DNA of 11,414 bases, from positions 1 through 11,414 of the forward strand of contig VAZL01000399.1 in assembly GCA_005883445.1 (NCBI GenBank), given 5' to 3'. Below the pieces are notes generated by a model. The model had not been told where the DNA came from and made no database searches. It worked only from the letters and a program-made list of their open reading frames with translations. The position numbers were made by a program, and so were the translations under genes. Origin of the DNA: Alphaproteobacteria bacterium. GTDB lineage: Bacteria > Pseudomonadota > Alphaproteobacteria > Rhizobiales > Xanthobacteraceae. Positions 1 to 5,912 of this stretch are shown here, in pieces; positions within the stretch are counted from its first letter, which is position 1; the number at the start of each line of letters is the position of its first letter.

Positions 1-588
1 CCCGAGCCAATCGCCGAGGCGATCACGCGCGACCATGATCTGGCCGACGATCTCGCCGGGCGTGAGATTGCGCACAAGGCGTTGGGTGCCGGTGTGACAG
101 AACGAACACGTGAGCGTGCAGCCGACCTGGCTGGAAACGCAAAGCGTGCCGCGGTCGGTCTCGGGGATGTAGACGCATTCGACCTCGTGCGGCCGTTCGC
201 CCTCGCCCGACTGTTCGCCGGGCAGCCGCAGCAGCCATTTGCGCGTGCCGTCGACCGAGACCTGCTCAGCCACCACCTCGGGGCGCGCGAGCGTGAAATG
301 CCGCTCGAGCAGCGCACGCACCTCCTTCGATACGCTGGTCATCTCGTCGAAGCCGCGCGCGCCGCGCACGTAGAGCCAGTGCCAGATCTGCTGCGCGCGC
401 ATCTTGCGCTGGGCTGCCGGCACGCCGATCGACGCCAGCGCCTCTGTCAGTTGCGCGCGCGAGAACCCCACCAGCGAGGGCTTGGCCGGCGGCACATAGC
501 GCTCGAGCGGCGTCTTTTCGACGAAGTCCGGAGACGCCGCGGCGGCCGGCGTCGAGGACAGGGGAGTGGTTTGAAGCGGTTGCGCCAT
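1..588 (-). CDS. rlmN: Dual-specificity 23S rRNA m2A2503 / tRNA m2A37 methyltransferase RlmN, N-terminal 196 residues (runs off left edge)
   Basis: RlmN is a cytosolic radical SAM enzyme that methylates C2 of A2503 in 23S rRNA and of A37 in some tRNAs, supporting decoding and peptidyl-transferase fidelity. The visible part has an N-terminal accessory domain (about residues 40-110, including 'RAQQIWHWLYVRG') and then the start of the radical SAM barrel. The cluster-binding motif CTLTCSFC (C157, C161, C164) sits in the family context 'CVSSQVGC...CHTGTQ', followed by 'RNLTPGEIVGQI'. The catalytic C-terminal cysteine lies outside the window. The ATG at 588 is the only ATG after an in-frame stop at 613-615; the Shine-Dalgarno is weak (AAGG about 12 nt upstream). 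The first ~35 residues are Pro/Ala-rich and poorly conserved in type. The gene lies 65 nt downstream of the DUF72 gene on the same strand, so the two may be co-transcribed. The family assignment is very secure. Confidence 0.96.
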   Translation of the reverse strand, partial: MAQPLQTTPLSSTPAAAASPDFVEKTPLERYVPPAKPSLVGFSRAQLTEALASIGVPAAQRKMRAQQIWHWLYVRGARGFDEMTSVSKEVRALLERHFTLARPEVVAEQVSVDGTRKWLLRLPGEQSGEGERPHEVECVYIPETDRGTLCVSSQVGCTLTCSFCHTGTQRLVRNLTPGEIVGQIMVARDRLGDWLG

Positions 589-653
589 CGTGTTGAAATG
601 CCTTGCGGCGTTCTAGCATAGATGGGGTGCCGGCGCCGACGGCGATAGATCGA

Positions 654-1445
654 TCATTTTTCCTTCAGCCGCTCGATCAGCGCGATCGCCGCCGCGGGCG
701 CGCGAACCTTGGCCCCGGAGATCATGTAGATGAACACATCGCGCTTGCCCGATTGCGGCAAGGGCGCCGTGATGGTGGCGAGATCGTCGGGCACGGCGCC
801 GGCGGCCCAGCCGCGTGCCCGTTCGGCCCACAGCTCGAGCGCGCGCGGCGGGTAGCCGGTCTTTTCCTTCTCCGACGTGCGCTGCAGGCGGGCATAGACG
901 AAATCGGCGGTGACATCGGCAATCAGCGGATGCTTGTCGGATTCCACGACGACCGCCGCCACCGAAAACTTGCGCAGCAACTCGATGAACGCCGGTGCGA
1001 GGAAGCTCTCGTGCCGCACCTCCACCACATGGCGAATAGGGCGTCCATCGAGCCTCGGCGGCAGCAACGCCAAAAAGGCGGCGAAATCCTCCGGATCGAA
1101 CTTCTTGGTCGGCGCCATCTGCCAAAGCACCGGGCCAAGCTTCGATTTCAACTCGAGCACGCCGCTCGCGAAGAAACGCTCGATCGATGGACCGGCCTCG
1201 GCCAGCACGCGCCGGTTGGTCGCGAATTGCGGGCCCTTGAGCGAGAACACGAAATCGTCCGGCGTCTCGGCCGCCCATTTGCGAAAGCTCTCCGCCTTCT
1301 GCGTCCGGTAGAAGGTGGCGTTGATCTCGATCGCCGTGAGCTTGCGGCTGGCGTATTCGAGCTCGCGCGCCTGCGGCAGTCCCTTGGGATAGAACGCGCC
1401 GCGCCACGGCTCGAACACCCAGCCGCCGATGCCGACACGGATCAT
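654..1445 (-). CDS. DUF72 (YecE-like) TIM-barrel family protein
   Basis: This 263-residue protein matches the DUF72/YecE family in length and motifs. These are an N-terminal 'GIGGWVFEPWRGAFYP' (residues 5-20), 'EINATFYR' (40-47), 'FSLKGPQ' (67-73), 'LGPVLWQ' (103-109), 'EVRHESF' (142-148), 'DFVYARLQ' (181-188) and a C-terminal 'FIYMISGAKVRAPAAA' (238-253). The family is a soluble TIM-barrel-like fold of unknown biochemical activity; no function should be assigned beyond the family name. The start is well fixed: a GGAGGA Shine-Dalgarno lies about 9 nt before the ATG at 1445. It is transcribed towards rlmN with a 65-nt gap, and I see no strong terminator between them. About 180 nt separate it from the upstream small gene, and I see no recognisable promoter there. 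Confidence 0.93.
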   Translation of the reverse strand: MIRVGIGGWVFEPWRGAFYPKGLPQARELEYASRKLTAIEINATFYRTQKAESFRKWAAETPDDFVFSLKGPQFATNRRVLAEAGPSIERFFASGVLELKSKLGPVLWQMAPTKKFDPEDFAAFLALLPPRLDGRPIRHVVEVRHESFLAPAFIELLRKFSVAAVVVESDKHPLIADVTADFVYARLQRTSEKEKTGYPPRALELWAERARGWAAGAVPDDLATITAPLPQSGKRDVFIYMISGAKVRAPAAAIALIERLKEK

Positions 1446-1625
1446 GTGCAGGTTCCTCCAGCGCCCGTGGCGGAACTCGAGGACGGTATTTGCGGGTCGC
1501 TGCGCGGTGTGCCGCCAGTCACCACGTGGAAGCTTAAGATTATGGCGCGAATGCCGAGGATGGGCACGTCTTAAAAAGCGCGCCGGCCCCGGTCCTATGG
1601 TTGCAGCAGATAAAGCCGATCCGCG

Positions 1626-1832
1626 CTAGCGGGAACATCCGCGCCGGCCGCCGGCAACGCGGCTACTCGGCGATATGGGCAAAGCGTCGTCTGCGTCGTC
1701 TTCCTCGGCCGCCTTGTCCTGAAGTTCCGCCGCCATTCGCCGCAACCGGCCTGCGATCGTGAGATCGAAGGTAGCTCGCGACATCGCAGTCAATATATCG
1801 GCCTGCCGACGCAGATATGTACCACTGATCAT
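1626..1832 (-). CDS. Small hypothetical protein (68 aa), candidate general-stress (EcfG) target
   Basis: This is a short protein of unknown function. Residues 1-47 look like a genuine amphipathic helical protein: 'YLRRQADILTAMSRATFDL' followed by 'AGRLRRMAAELQDKAAEE'. This style is common among small uncharacterised proteins of Bradyrhizobium-like bacteria. The last ~20 residues are low-complexity and Arg/Ser/Gly-rich. There is no signal peptide or membrane segment. The frame stays open upstream as far as 2012, but I chose the ATG at 1832 because it opens the conserved-looking part. A GGAAC-N16-CGTT promoter ends about 37 nt upstream of it, which would leave a ~30-nt leader. GTG at 1838 is an alternative start. 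The Shine-Dalgarno is weak (GGGG about 9 nt upstream). That the gene is real is inferred from the helical pattern plus the promoter. Confidence 0.6.
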   Translation of the reverse strand: MISGTYLRRQADILTAMSRATFDLTIAGRLRRMAAELQDKAAEEDDADDALPISPSSRVAGGRRGCSR

Positions 1833-1868
1833 TGACACCAACCCCGTTGAGCGAGGGCTTTCCCGGAA

Positions 1869-1893
1869 AACGACGGAGCGCGCGATCCGTTCC
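1869..1893 (-). promoter_or_regulatory. Candidate EcfG (general stress response sigma factor) promoter
   Basis: On the minus strand, GGAAC (1893-1889) is followed by exactly 16 bases and then CGTT (1872-1869). This equals the established GGAAC-N16/17-CGTT consensus for sigma-EcfG promoters in alphaproteobacteria, the output of the PhyR-NepR-EcfG partner-switching system. Transcription would begin near 1862, about 30 nt before the ATG of the 68-residue gene. The match is seen directly; use by EcfG is inferred. A nine-base match with fixed spacing can occur by chance, but here it is intergenic, correctly oriented and correctly spaced from a gene. Confidence 0.55.
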
Positions 1894-1902
1894 AATATCG
1901 GG

Positions 1903-1945
1903 AATGGTCTTGATCGCAATGGTCTGATCGTAATGGTCTTGGAGT
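1903..1945. repeat. Three imperfect direct repeats of 14-15 bp (AATGGTCT core)
   Basis: Three consecutive units begin at 1903, 1918 and 1932: AATGGTCTTGATCGC, AATGGTCTGATCGT and AATGGTCTTGGAGT. The first two share an AATGGTCT(T)GATCG pattern with one base deleted. On the minus strand they read as GACCATT spaced 14-15 bp apart. They lie just upstream of the candidate EcfG -35 element, at roughly -41 to -83 from the predicted start. They could be binding sites for an upstream activator or simply a small tandem duplication; no known protein is matched. Confidence 0.6.
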
Positions 1946-2002
1946 CGGGCGAGGGCCGATGTTCCCGCCCGCGACGGTCGCCCGCGCTGCTTGCACCTGG
2001 CG

Positions 2003-2647
2003 CTACTTGCACTCCTGCTCGATCTTGTCGAGCGCCTGGGCGAGGCCCTTGAGCGAATACTGGTCGGTCGATTGGGTGCCGCGGCCCGAAGTTCCCTTCA
2101 CTGTCAAATCGGCGCCCTTGCGCATGGCGTCGACCATGCGCGCTTCCTCGCCGGCGTTCTTGATCCAGGCGCCATCGCTTTGGGTGTACATGGCGAACTT
2201 GGCGGTGCCGATCTCAGCGGTGGCATCCGAATTGGTCTTGAACGGATAGCCGATGATGACCGACACCTCGTTCTTCACCTTGTCGGCGGGGCGGGTAGAC
2301 ACGAAGACATAGGACGGATCGCGCTTGCGCGCTTCCGGCTCGGTCTTCGTCGTCTTCGGCTTGGCGAGCGCGAAGCAGACCTTGTTGCCGCCGGGCGAGG
2401 CGGTATACGCGCCCCAGTCCCCGTACTGGCCGAGCAAGGTGGGTTGCGCATCGCCCGCGGCCGGCGCCGCCGCGGTCGCGGCCGGTTTGGCCGGCGCCGC
2501 GGCAGGTTTCTGCGGCTGCGGCTGCGGCGTCGCGGCGGGCGGCGGCGGCGTAGCGGCGGGTTTCGCCGGCTGTTGTTGCGCGAAGGCGACCGGCGCCAGC
2601 GATGCGACAAGGATCAATGCGGTCGTGGCAGATCTCATCCCGATCAT
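2003..2647 (-). CDS. Secreted IalB-like (invasion-associated locus B family) protein with Pro/Ala-rich linker
   Basis: This 214-residue exported protein has three parts. First is a Sec signal peptide (about residues 1-23, probable cleavage AFA|QQQ). Next is a Pro/Ala/Gln-rich low-complexity linker (24-68). Last is a C-terminal IalB-type domain (about 70-214) with 'GQYGDWGAYTA', 'KVCFALAKP', 'DPSYVFVSTRPADKVKNEVSVIIGYPF' and a terminal 'ALDKIEQECK'. The mature form has only two cysteines (C91 and C213), likely a disulfide in the periplasm. IalB was named in Bartonella for a role in erythrocyte invasion, but the family is widespread in free-living Hyphomicrobiales, where its role is unknown; 'invasion' should not be read as pathogenicity. 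The start is secure, with GGAGGTG about 6 nt before the ATG at 2647. It diverges from the oxidoreductase gene across 111 nt. Confidence 0.88.
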   Translation of the reverse strand: MIGMRSATTALILVASLAPVAFAQQQPAKPAATPPPPAATPQPQPQKPAAAPAKPAATAAAPAAGDAQPTLLGQYGDWGAYTASPGGNKVCFALAKPKTTKTEPEARKRDPSYVFVSTRPADKVKNEVSVIIGYPFKTNSDATAEIGTAKFAMYTQSDGAWIKNAGEEARMVDAMRKGADLTVKGTSGRGTQSTDQYSLKGLAQALDKIEQECK

Positions 2648-2758
2648 CGGCCCACCTCCGTGACGGCTGCAGCAATCCGAAACCTTTCCGTCGCCCGTGC
2701 TTCAACCGCTGTCGTTCGTGCTATAGCGTGCCGACACTTTTCGAGCAGCCTGCGGCCC

Positions 2759-3733
2759 GTGAAAGCCATTCTCTGCCAGCGCTTCGGCACTCCCGACGAC
2801 CTTGTGCTCGCCGATATCCCCGACCCCGTTGCCGGGCCGGGCGAGGTCGTGGCCAAGGTGGTGGCGGTCGGGCTGAATTTCTTCGACACGCTGATCATCG
2901 CCGGCAAGTATCAGGCCAAGCCGCCGTTTCCATTCTCGCCGGGCGGCGAGTTCGCGGGCGTGGTGGAAAGCATCGGCGCAGGCGTCACCGCGTTCAAGCC
3001 CGGCGACCGCGTCATGGGCTACACCAATTTCAACGCGGCGCGCGAACGCACGGCGGTCGCCGCCGACCACATCGTGAAGCTGCCCGCCGATCTCGATTTC
3101 GATCGCGCGGCGGCGCTGACCATCACCTACGGCACCGCCTATTACGCGCTCAAGTACCGCGCCCTGATGCGCGCGCAAGAGACGCTGGCCGTGCTCGGCG
3201 CCTCGGGCGGGGTCGGGCTCGCGGCCGTGGAGATCGGCAGCGTCATGGGCGCGCGCGTGATCGCCTGCGCCTCCACCGACGACAAGCTCGTCTTCGCCCG
3301 CGCCCATGGCGCGCACGAGGTCGTGAACTACGAACGGGAGGATTTGCGCGAGGCGCTCAAGCGCCTCGGCGGCGAGCACGGCGTCGATGTCGTGTTCGAT
3401 CCGGTGGGCGGCCGCTACAGCGAACCGGCGGTGCGCTCGCTCGCCTGGGAGGGACGATATCTCGTCGTCGGCTTTGCCGCCGGGGAGATTCCCAAACTGC
3501 CGCTCAATCTCGTGCTGCTCAAGGGTTGCGCCGTGCTCGGCGTGTTCTGGGGCGCGTGGGTTCGCCACGACACCAACGACTACAAGGCCGCCATCGATAC
3601 GCTGGCCCATTGGTGCGCCGAGGGCAAGTTGTCGTGCCACGTCCAGAAGGTTTATCCGCTCGCCGAGCTGCCGGCCGCGCTCAAGGCGCTCGCGAACCGC
3701 CAGGTGATGGGCAAGCTGGTGGTGCGGGTGTGA
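2759..3733 (+). CDS. Zinc-independent NADPH:quinone oxidoreductase family protein (MDR superfamily)
   Basis: This 324-residue protein belongs to the quinone oxidoreductase branch of the medium-chain dehydrogenase/reductase superfamily. These cytosolic enzymes use NAD(P)H to reduce quinones or activated alkenes. An N-terminal GroES-like domain (about 1-125) carries 'GLNFFD' (38-43) and 'PGGEFAGVV' (61-69). A Rossmann domain follows, with the glycine-rich GASGGVG (147-153) and 'DVVFDPVGG' (210-218). The zinc-binding residues of alcohol dehydrogenases are absent, as expected for this branch. I chose GTG at 2759 because it gives the family's usual length and N-terminus ('MKAILCQRFG'). There is no convincing Shine-Dalgarno before it, and no in-frame ATG offers a better N-terminus. 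The same frame stays open upstream to 1991, but that region overlaps the IalB gene antisense and is not part of this protein. The exact substrate cannot be told from sequence. Confidence 0.93.
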   Translation: MKAILCQRFGTPDDLVLADIPDPVAGPGEVVAKVVAVGLNFFDTLIIAGKYQAKPPFPFSPGGEFAGVVESIGAGVTAFKPGDRVMGYTNFNAARERTAVAADHIVKLPADLDFDRAAALTITYGTAYYALKYRALMRAQETLAVLGASGGVGLAAVEIGSVMGARVIACASTDDKLVFARAHGAHEVVNYEREDLREALKRLGGEHGVDVVFDPVGGRYSEPAVRSLAWEGRYLVVGFAAGEIPKLPLNLVLLKGCAVLGVFWGAWVRHDTNDYKAAIDTLAHWCAEGKLSCHVQKVYPLAELPAALKALANRQVMGKLVVRV

Positions 3734-3740
3734 CGTCATG

Positions 3741-3758
3741 CTGTCGTCCCCGCGACAG
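3741..3758. terminator. Short hairpin between convergent genes, possible weak terminator
   Basis: A perfect 6-bp stem, CTGTCG/CGACAG, with the six-base loop TCCCCG begins 7 nt after the oxidoreductase stop codon. It lies in the short gap before the convergent YkvA gene. No T-run follows on either strand, so it is not a classic rho-independent terminator; it may be only a stabilising 3' hairpin. Confidence 0.3.
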
Positions 3759-3815
3759 GGAATGTAATGCCGAGCCGATCGCGTATTCAAAGACGAGCCG
3801 CGCGATTATCTCATG

Positions 3816-4205
3816 CTAGCGCCTTCCTGCCTTCATCCGCGCGAGCGCGGCACGCGCGGCGTCGCGGTGCTCCGCACGCATATGCCCCGCCACCATCCGC
3901 AGCGCGGCGAGCAGCACGGCGGCATCGTCGGTAAAGCCGACAAGGGGCAACATGTCCGGCACGGCATCGAACGGCAGCACGAAATAGGCGAGCGCGCCCA
4001 CGAGCGTTGCCTTCACCTGCACCGGCGTGGCACGGTCGAAGGCGCAGTAATAGGCGGCGAGCAGATCCTCGGCGAAGGGCAGCCTCGCCGCCACCCGGGC
4101 GGCCTTGCGCCAGAAGTCGCGCCGCACGCGCGCCTCGTCGCGATCGCCGCGCGCCTCAAAGCGGCCTTGCCCCCACGCCGCGGCCTGCTCGAACGGCATG
4201 GTCAT
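3816..4205 (-). CDS. YkvA family (DUF1232) small membrane-associated protein
   Basis: This is a YkvA/DUF1232 protein of unknown function, about 129 residues from the chosen start. The family core is clear at residues 59-95: 'ATPVQVKATLVGALAYFVLPFDAVPDMLPLVGFTDDAAVL' with the typical D80, P83 and D84 (D-x-x-P-D) and the 'GFTDD' motif. It is preceded by 'RLPFAEDLLAAYYCAFD' and followed by an amphipathic His/Arg-rich tail. The hydrophobic stretch around 64-80 suggests membrane association. The start is uncertain. ATG at 4205 begins 20 nt after the dehydratase stop codon. TTG at 4214 has a GAGGAAG Shine-Dalgarno at about 5 nt. ATG at 4259 would overlap the dehydratase gene by 35 nt. Close spacing suggests co-transcription with the dehydratase gene, though I know of no functional link. 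Confidence 0.88.
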   Translation of the reverse strand: MTMPFEQAAAWGQGRFEARGDRDEARVRRDFWRKAARVAARLPFAEDLLAAYYCAFDRATPVQVKATLVGALAYFVLPFDAVPDMLPLVGFTDDAAVLLAALRMVAGHMRAEHRDAARAALARMKAGRR

Positions 4206-4224
4206 GCGCCGCAACGCATCTTCC

Positions 4225-4524
4225 TCAGTGCGACGCCCCGGCCAGTCGATCCATGGCATCGGCGAGCTTGATGTCGCGATCGGTCACGCCGCCGGCATCG
4301 TGAGTCGCAAGCGTCACTTCGACCTTGTTGTAGACGTTGAACCATTCCGGATGATGGTCGAGTTTCTCCGCGATCAGCGCCGCGCGCGCCATGAAGCCGA
4401 AGGCTTCGTTGAAGTCCTTGAACGTGAATTTCCTGCTGATGGCGTCACGGCCCTTCACCTCGCTCCAGCCGTTGAGCTTGGCGAGGGCGCTCTGGCGGGC
4501 GGCGCCGGTCAATTTCTCTGCCAT
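4225..4524 (-). CDS. Pterin-4a-carbinolamine dehydratase (4a-hydroxytetrahydrobiopterin dehydratase, EC 4.2.1.96)
   Basis: This small cytosolic enzyme dehydrates 4a-hydroxytetrahydropterin to the quinonoid dihydropterin, recycling the cofactor of aromatic amino acid hydroxylases. Its 99 residues are the usual length for the PhhB/DCoH family. The active-site signature 'EKLDHHPEW' (53-61, with H57 and H58) is followed by 'YNKVEVTLATHDAGGVTDRDIKLA' (65-88, with H75), matching the family's catalytic histidine arrangement. The ATG at 4524 is supported by a GAGGTG Shine-Dalgarno about 6 nt upstream; a GTG three codons earlier is less likely. No aromatic amino acid hydroxylase gene is visible in the window, so the partner hydroxylase must be elsewhere, or the enzyme serves another pterin pathway such as molybdopterin or tetrahydrofolate side reactions. 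It probably forms a short transcript with the YkvA gene. Confidence 0.94.
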   Translation of the reverse strand: MAEKLTGAARQSALAKLNGWSEVKGRDAISRKFTFKDFNEAFGFMARAALIAEKLDHHPEWFNVYNKVEVTLATHDAGGVTDRDIKLADAMDRLAGASH

Positions 4525-4649
4525 GGTCCGCACCTCATGGTCGCCGCGATTGTGCCACGAATCGCCGTGCGCTGGCCACTCGCAAAGGCGCCCCGAACGC
4601 CTACCTAATCGAGAGCAGAGCCGCCGATTGGTTTGCGCGGAGGGCCCCC

Positions 4650-5768
4650 ATGTCCTGGTCGCTGAATATCGGCACCATCGCCGGAACGGCGGTGCGCGTG
4701 CACGTCACCTTCCTGTTGTTTCTGGGCTGGATCTTCGCCGCCAGCTGGGTCACGGGCGGACCGCAGGCGGCCTGGCAAGGACTGGTCTTTCTGGTTCTGC
4801 TGTTCGCGTGCGTGGTGGCGCACGAATTCGGCCACATCTTCACCGCGCGCGCTTTCGGCGTGGCGACACCCGACGTGACGCTGCTGCCGATCGGCGGCGT
4901 GGCCCGCCTCGAGCGCATCCCGGAAGAGCCGTATGAGGAATTCCTGGTGGCGATCGCCGGCCCGCTGGTGAACGTGGCGATCGCGATCGCCTTGGTTTTG
5001 CTTGCCGGCGCGCGGGTGAACGCGGGCGACCTCTATACGGTCGAAAGCCCGCATACCTCGATGATCGATCGGCTCGCCGCCGTGAACCTGTTCCTCGCCG
5101 TGTTCAATCTGATCCCGGCCTTTCCCATGGACGGCGGGCGCGTGTTGCGCGCGCTTCTGGCCACGCGCATGGGCTACGTGCGCGCGACCGAGATCGCCGC
5201 GTTCATCGGACAGGGCTTCGCCTTCGCGCTCGGCTTCATCGGGCTGTTCTTCAACCCGCTGCTCATCTTCATCGCGATCTTCGTCTATCTCGCGGCCTCC
5301 TCGGAGGCCCATCTCGTCGCCATCCGGGCGATGTCACGGGGCGTGCCGACGAGCGCGGCGATGATGACCCAATTCGCCACGCTGGCGCCCGACGCGCACG
5401 TGGAGGAGGCGGTGCAGACGCTGTTGCGCACGAGCCAGGGCGAGTTTCCCGTGGTCGACGCGGCGGGAAAGCCGATCGGCCTCCTCGGCCGCGGCGATCT
5501 CATTCGCGCGCTCAAGCAGCTCGGCCCCGACGCCCGCGTCGCCGACGCCATGTCCGCCACGGTGCCGACCATCGGTCATCGCCGCTGCCTGGAAGAGGCG
5601 TTCCGGATGTTGCAGGAAAAATCGGCGCCCGCCGTCGCCGTGGTCGACGGCAACGGACGGCTCGTGGGTCTCGTCACTTCCGAGACCGTCGGCGAGATGC
5701 TGATGTTGCATGAAGCGTTGCCGAAAGGCGCGCGGCTTGGGCCGTGGACGCGCCCCACCGGTGCTTGA
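4650..5768 (+). CDS. Site-2 protease family (M50) intramembrane metalloprotease with two CBS domains
   Basis: This 372-residue polytopic membrane protein is an intramembrane zinc protease of the S2P/SpoIVFB group, which cleaves substrates within transmembrane helices, often to release regulators. Residues 1-225 form the membrane core. The zinc motif HEFGH is at 58-62 in the second hydrophobic segment, and the third ligand region 'NLIPAFPMDGGR' (153-164, ligand D161) is also present. A hydrophobic block at about 182-217 follows. The C-terminal soluble part (about 232-355) holds two CBS repeats ('EFPVVDAAGKPIGLLGRGDL' and 'AVAVVDGNGRLVGLVTSETV'), which in general bind adenosyl nucleotides and tune activity. 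There is no PDZ domain, unlike RseP. The start is firm: GGAGG about 8 nt before the ATG at 4650. The gene is alone on its strand, divergent from the dehydratase, and its substrate is not indicated by its neighbours. Confidence 0.94.
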   Translation: MSWSLNIGTIAGTAVRVHVTFLLFLGWIFAASWVTGGPQAAWQGLVFLVLLFACVVAHEFGHIFTARAFGVATPDVTLLPIGGVARLERIPEEPYEEFLVAIAGPLVNVAIAIALVLLAGARVNAGDLYTVESPHTSMIDRLAAVNLFLAVFNLIPAFPMDGGRVLRALLATRMGYVRATEIAAFIGQGFAFALGFIGLFFNPLLIFIAIFVYLAASSEAHLVAIRAMSRGVPTSAAMMTQFATLAPDAHVEEAVQTLLRTSQGEFPVVDAAGKPIGLLGRGDLIRALKQLGPDARVADAMSATVPTIGHRRCLEEAFRMLQEKSAPAVAVVDGNGRLVGLVTSETVGEMLMLHEALPKGARLGPWTRPTGA

Positions 5769-5793
5769 CCAATCCGTGCCGATGGCCTGCGAA

Positions 5794-5814
5794 TGGCAGC
5801 TGATCGGGCTGCCA
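5794..5814 (+). terminator. Hairpin downstream of the site-2 protease gene, possible terminator
   Basis: A perfect 7-bp stem, TGGCAGC/GCTGCCA, with a 7-base loop (5801-5807) begins 26 nt after the protease stop codon. No T-tract follows, so it may be a weak or rho-assisted terminator insulating the downstream operon. Confidence 0.35.
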
Positions 5815-5836
5815 ATAGCGTAACCCTTTGCAATCC

Positions 5837-5868
5837 CGAGAGACTCTCGCGAAATTGCTTTAGCAATT
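5837..5868. repeat. Two inverted repeats just upstream of the regulator promoter
   Basis: The first is CGAGAG-A-CTCTCG (5837-5849), with perfect arms. The second is AATTGC-TTTA-GCAATT (5853-5868), also with perfect arms. The second overlaps the first two bases of the predicted -35 element (TTGACT, 5867-5872). Both are candidate binding sites for a dimeric regulator, and the local AT content is higher than in the surrounding DNA. Confidence 0.45.
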
Positions 5869-5895
5869 GACTTTCTTTCTCCTGCTTCCGATATT
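5867..5895 (+). promoter_or_regulatory. Predicted sigma-70-type promoter of the GbsR/DUF4166/epimerase operon
   Basis: TTGACT (5867-5872; five of six matches to TTGACA) is separated by exactly 17 bases from GATATT (5890-5895; four of six matches to TATAAT). A start point 6-7 nt after the -10 falls at about 5901-5902, which is the A of the regulator's ATG. Together with the absence of a Shine-Dalgarno, this predicts a leaderless mRNA. It is the best promoter-like sequence in the window, but experimentally unproven. Confidence 0.5.
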
Positions 5896-5912
5896 TCTGT
5901 CATGACAGAAAT
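5893..5912. promoter_or_regulatory. Perfect 20-bp palindrome over the regulator start codon, putative autorepressor operator
   Basis: ATTTCTGTCATGACAGAAAT is a perfect palindrome centred between 5902 and 5903, so the ATG (5902-5904) is at its centre. It overlaps the end of the predicted -10 element and the predicted transcription start. MarR-type dimers bind palindromes of about this size, so autorepression by the protein encoded here is the natural inference. The symmetry is seen directly; the binding is not. Confidence 0.6.

Noticed and set aside
603..1574. 323-residue rightward frame over the DUF72 gene
   Set aside because: The leftward frame has all DUF72 motifs and a strong ribosome site; the rightward one has a shadow composition and no such site.
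2699..2726. CTATAG at 2721-2726 as a -10 element for the oxidoreductase gene
   Set aside because: The -10 looks acceptable for this group, but no -35 resembling TTGAC lies at 16-18 bp (best is GCTTCA), so I do not call a promoter.
1991..2758. Upstream extension of the oxidoreductase frame giving a 580-residue fusion
   Set aside because: The extension is Arg/Gly-rich shadow sequence antisense to the IalB-like gene. The MDR family N-terminus starts at the GTG at 2759.
2702..3790. 362-residue open frame antisense to the quinone oxidoreductase gene
   Set aside because: It mirrors the coding gene codon by codon in high-GC DNA, has Arg/Gly/Ala-skewed composition and matches no family I know; the sense frame is a clear MDR enzyme.
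4605..5312. 235-residue leftward frame over the site-2 protease gene
   Set aside because: It is Arg/Glu/Asp/His-rich antisense shadow of a membrane protein gene; the sense frame carries HEFGH and CBS motifs.
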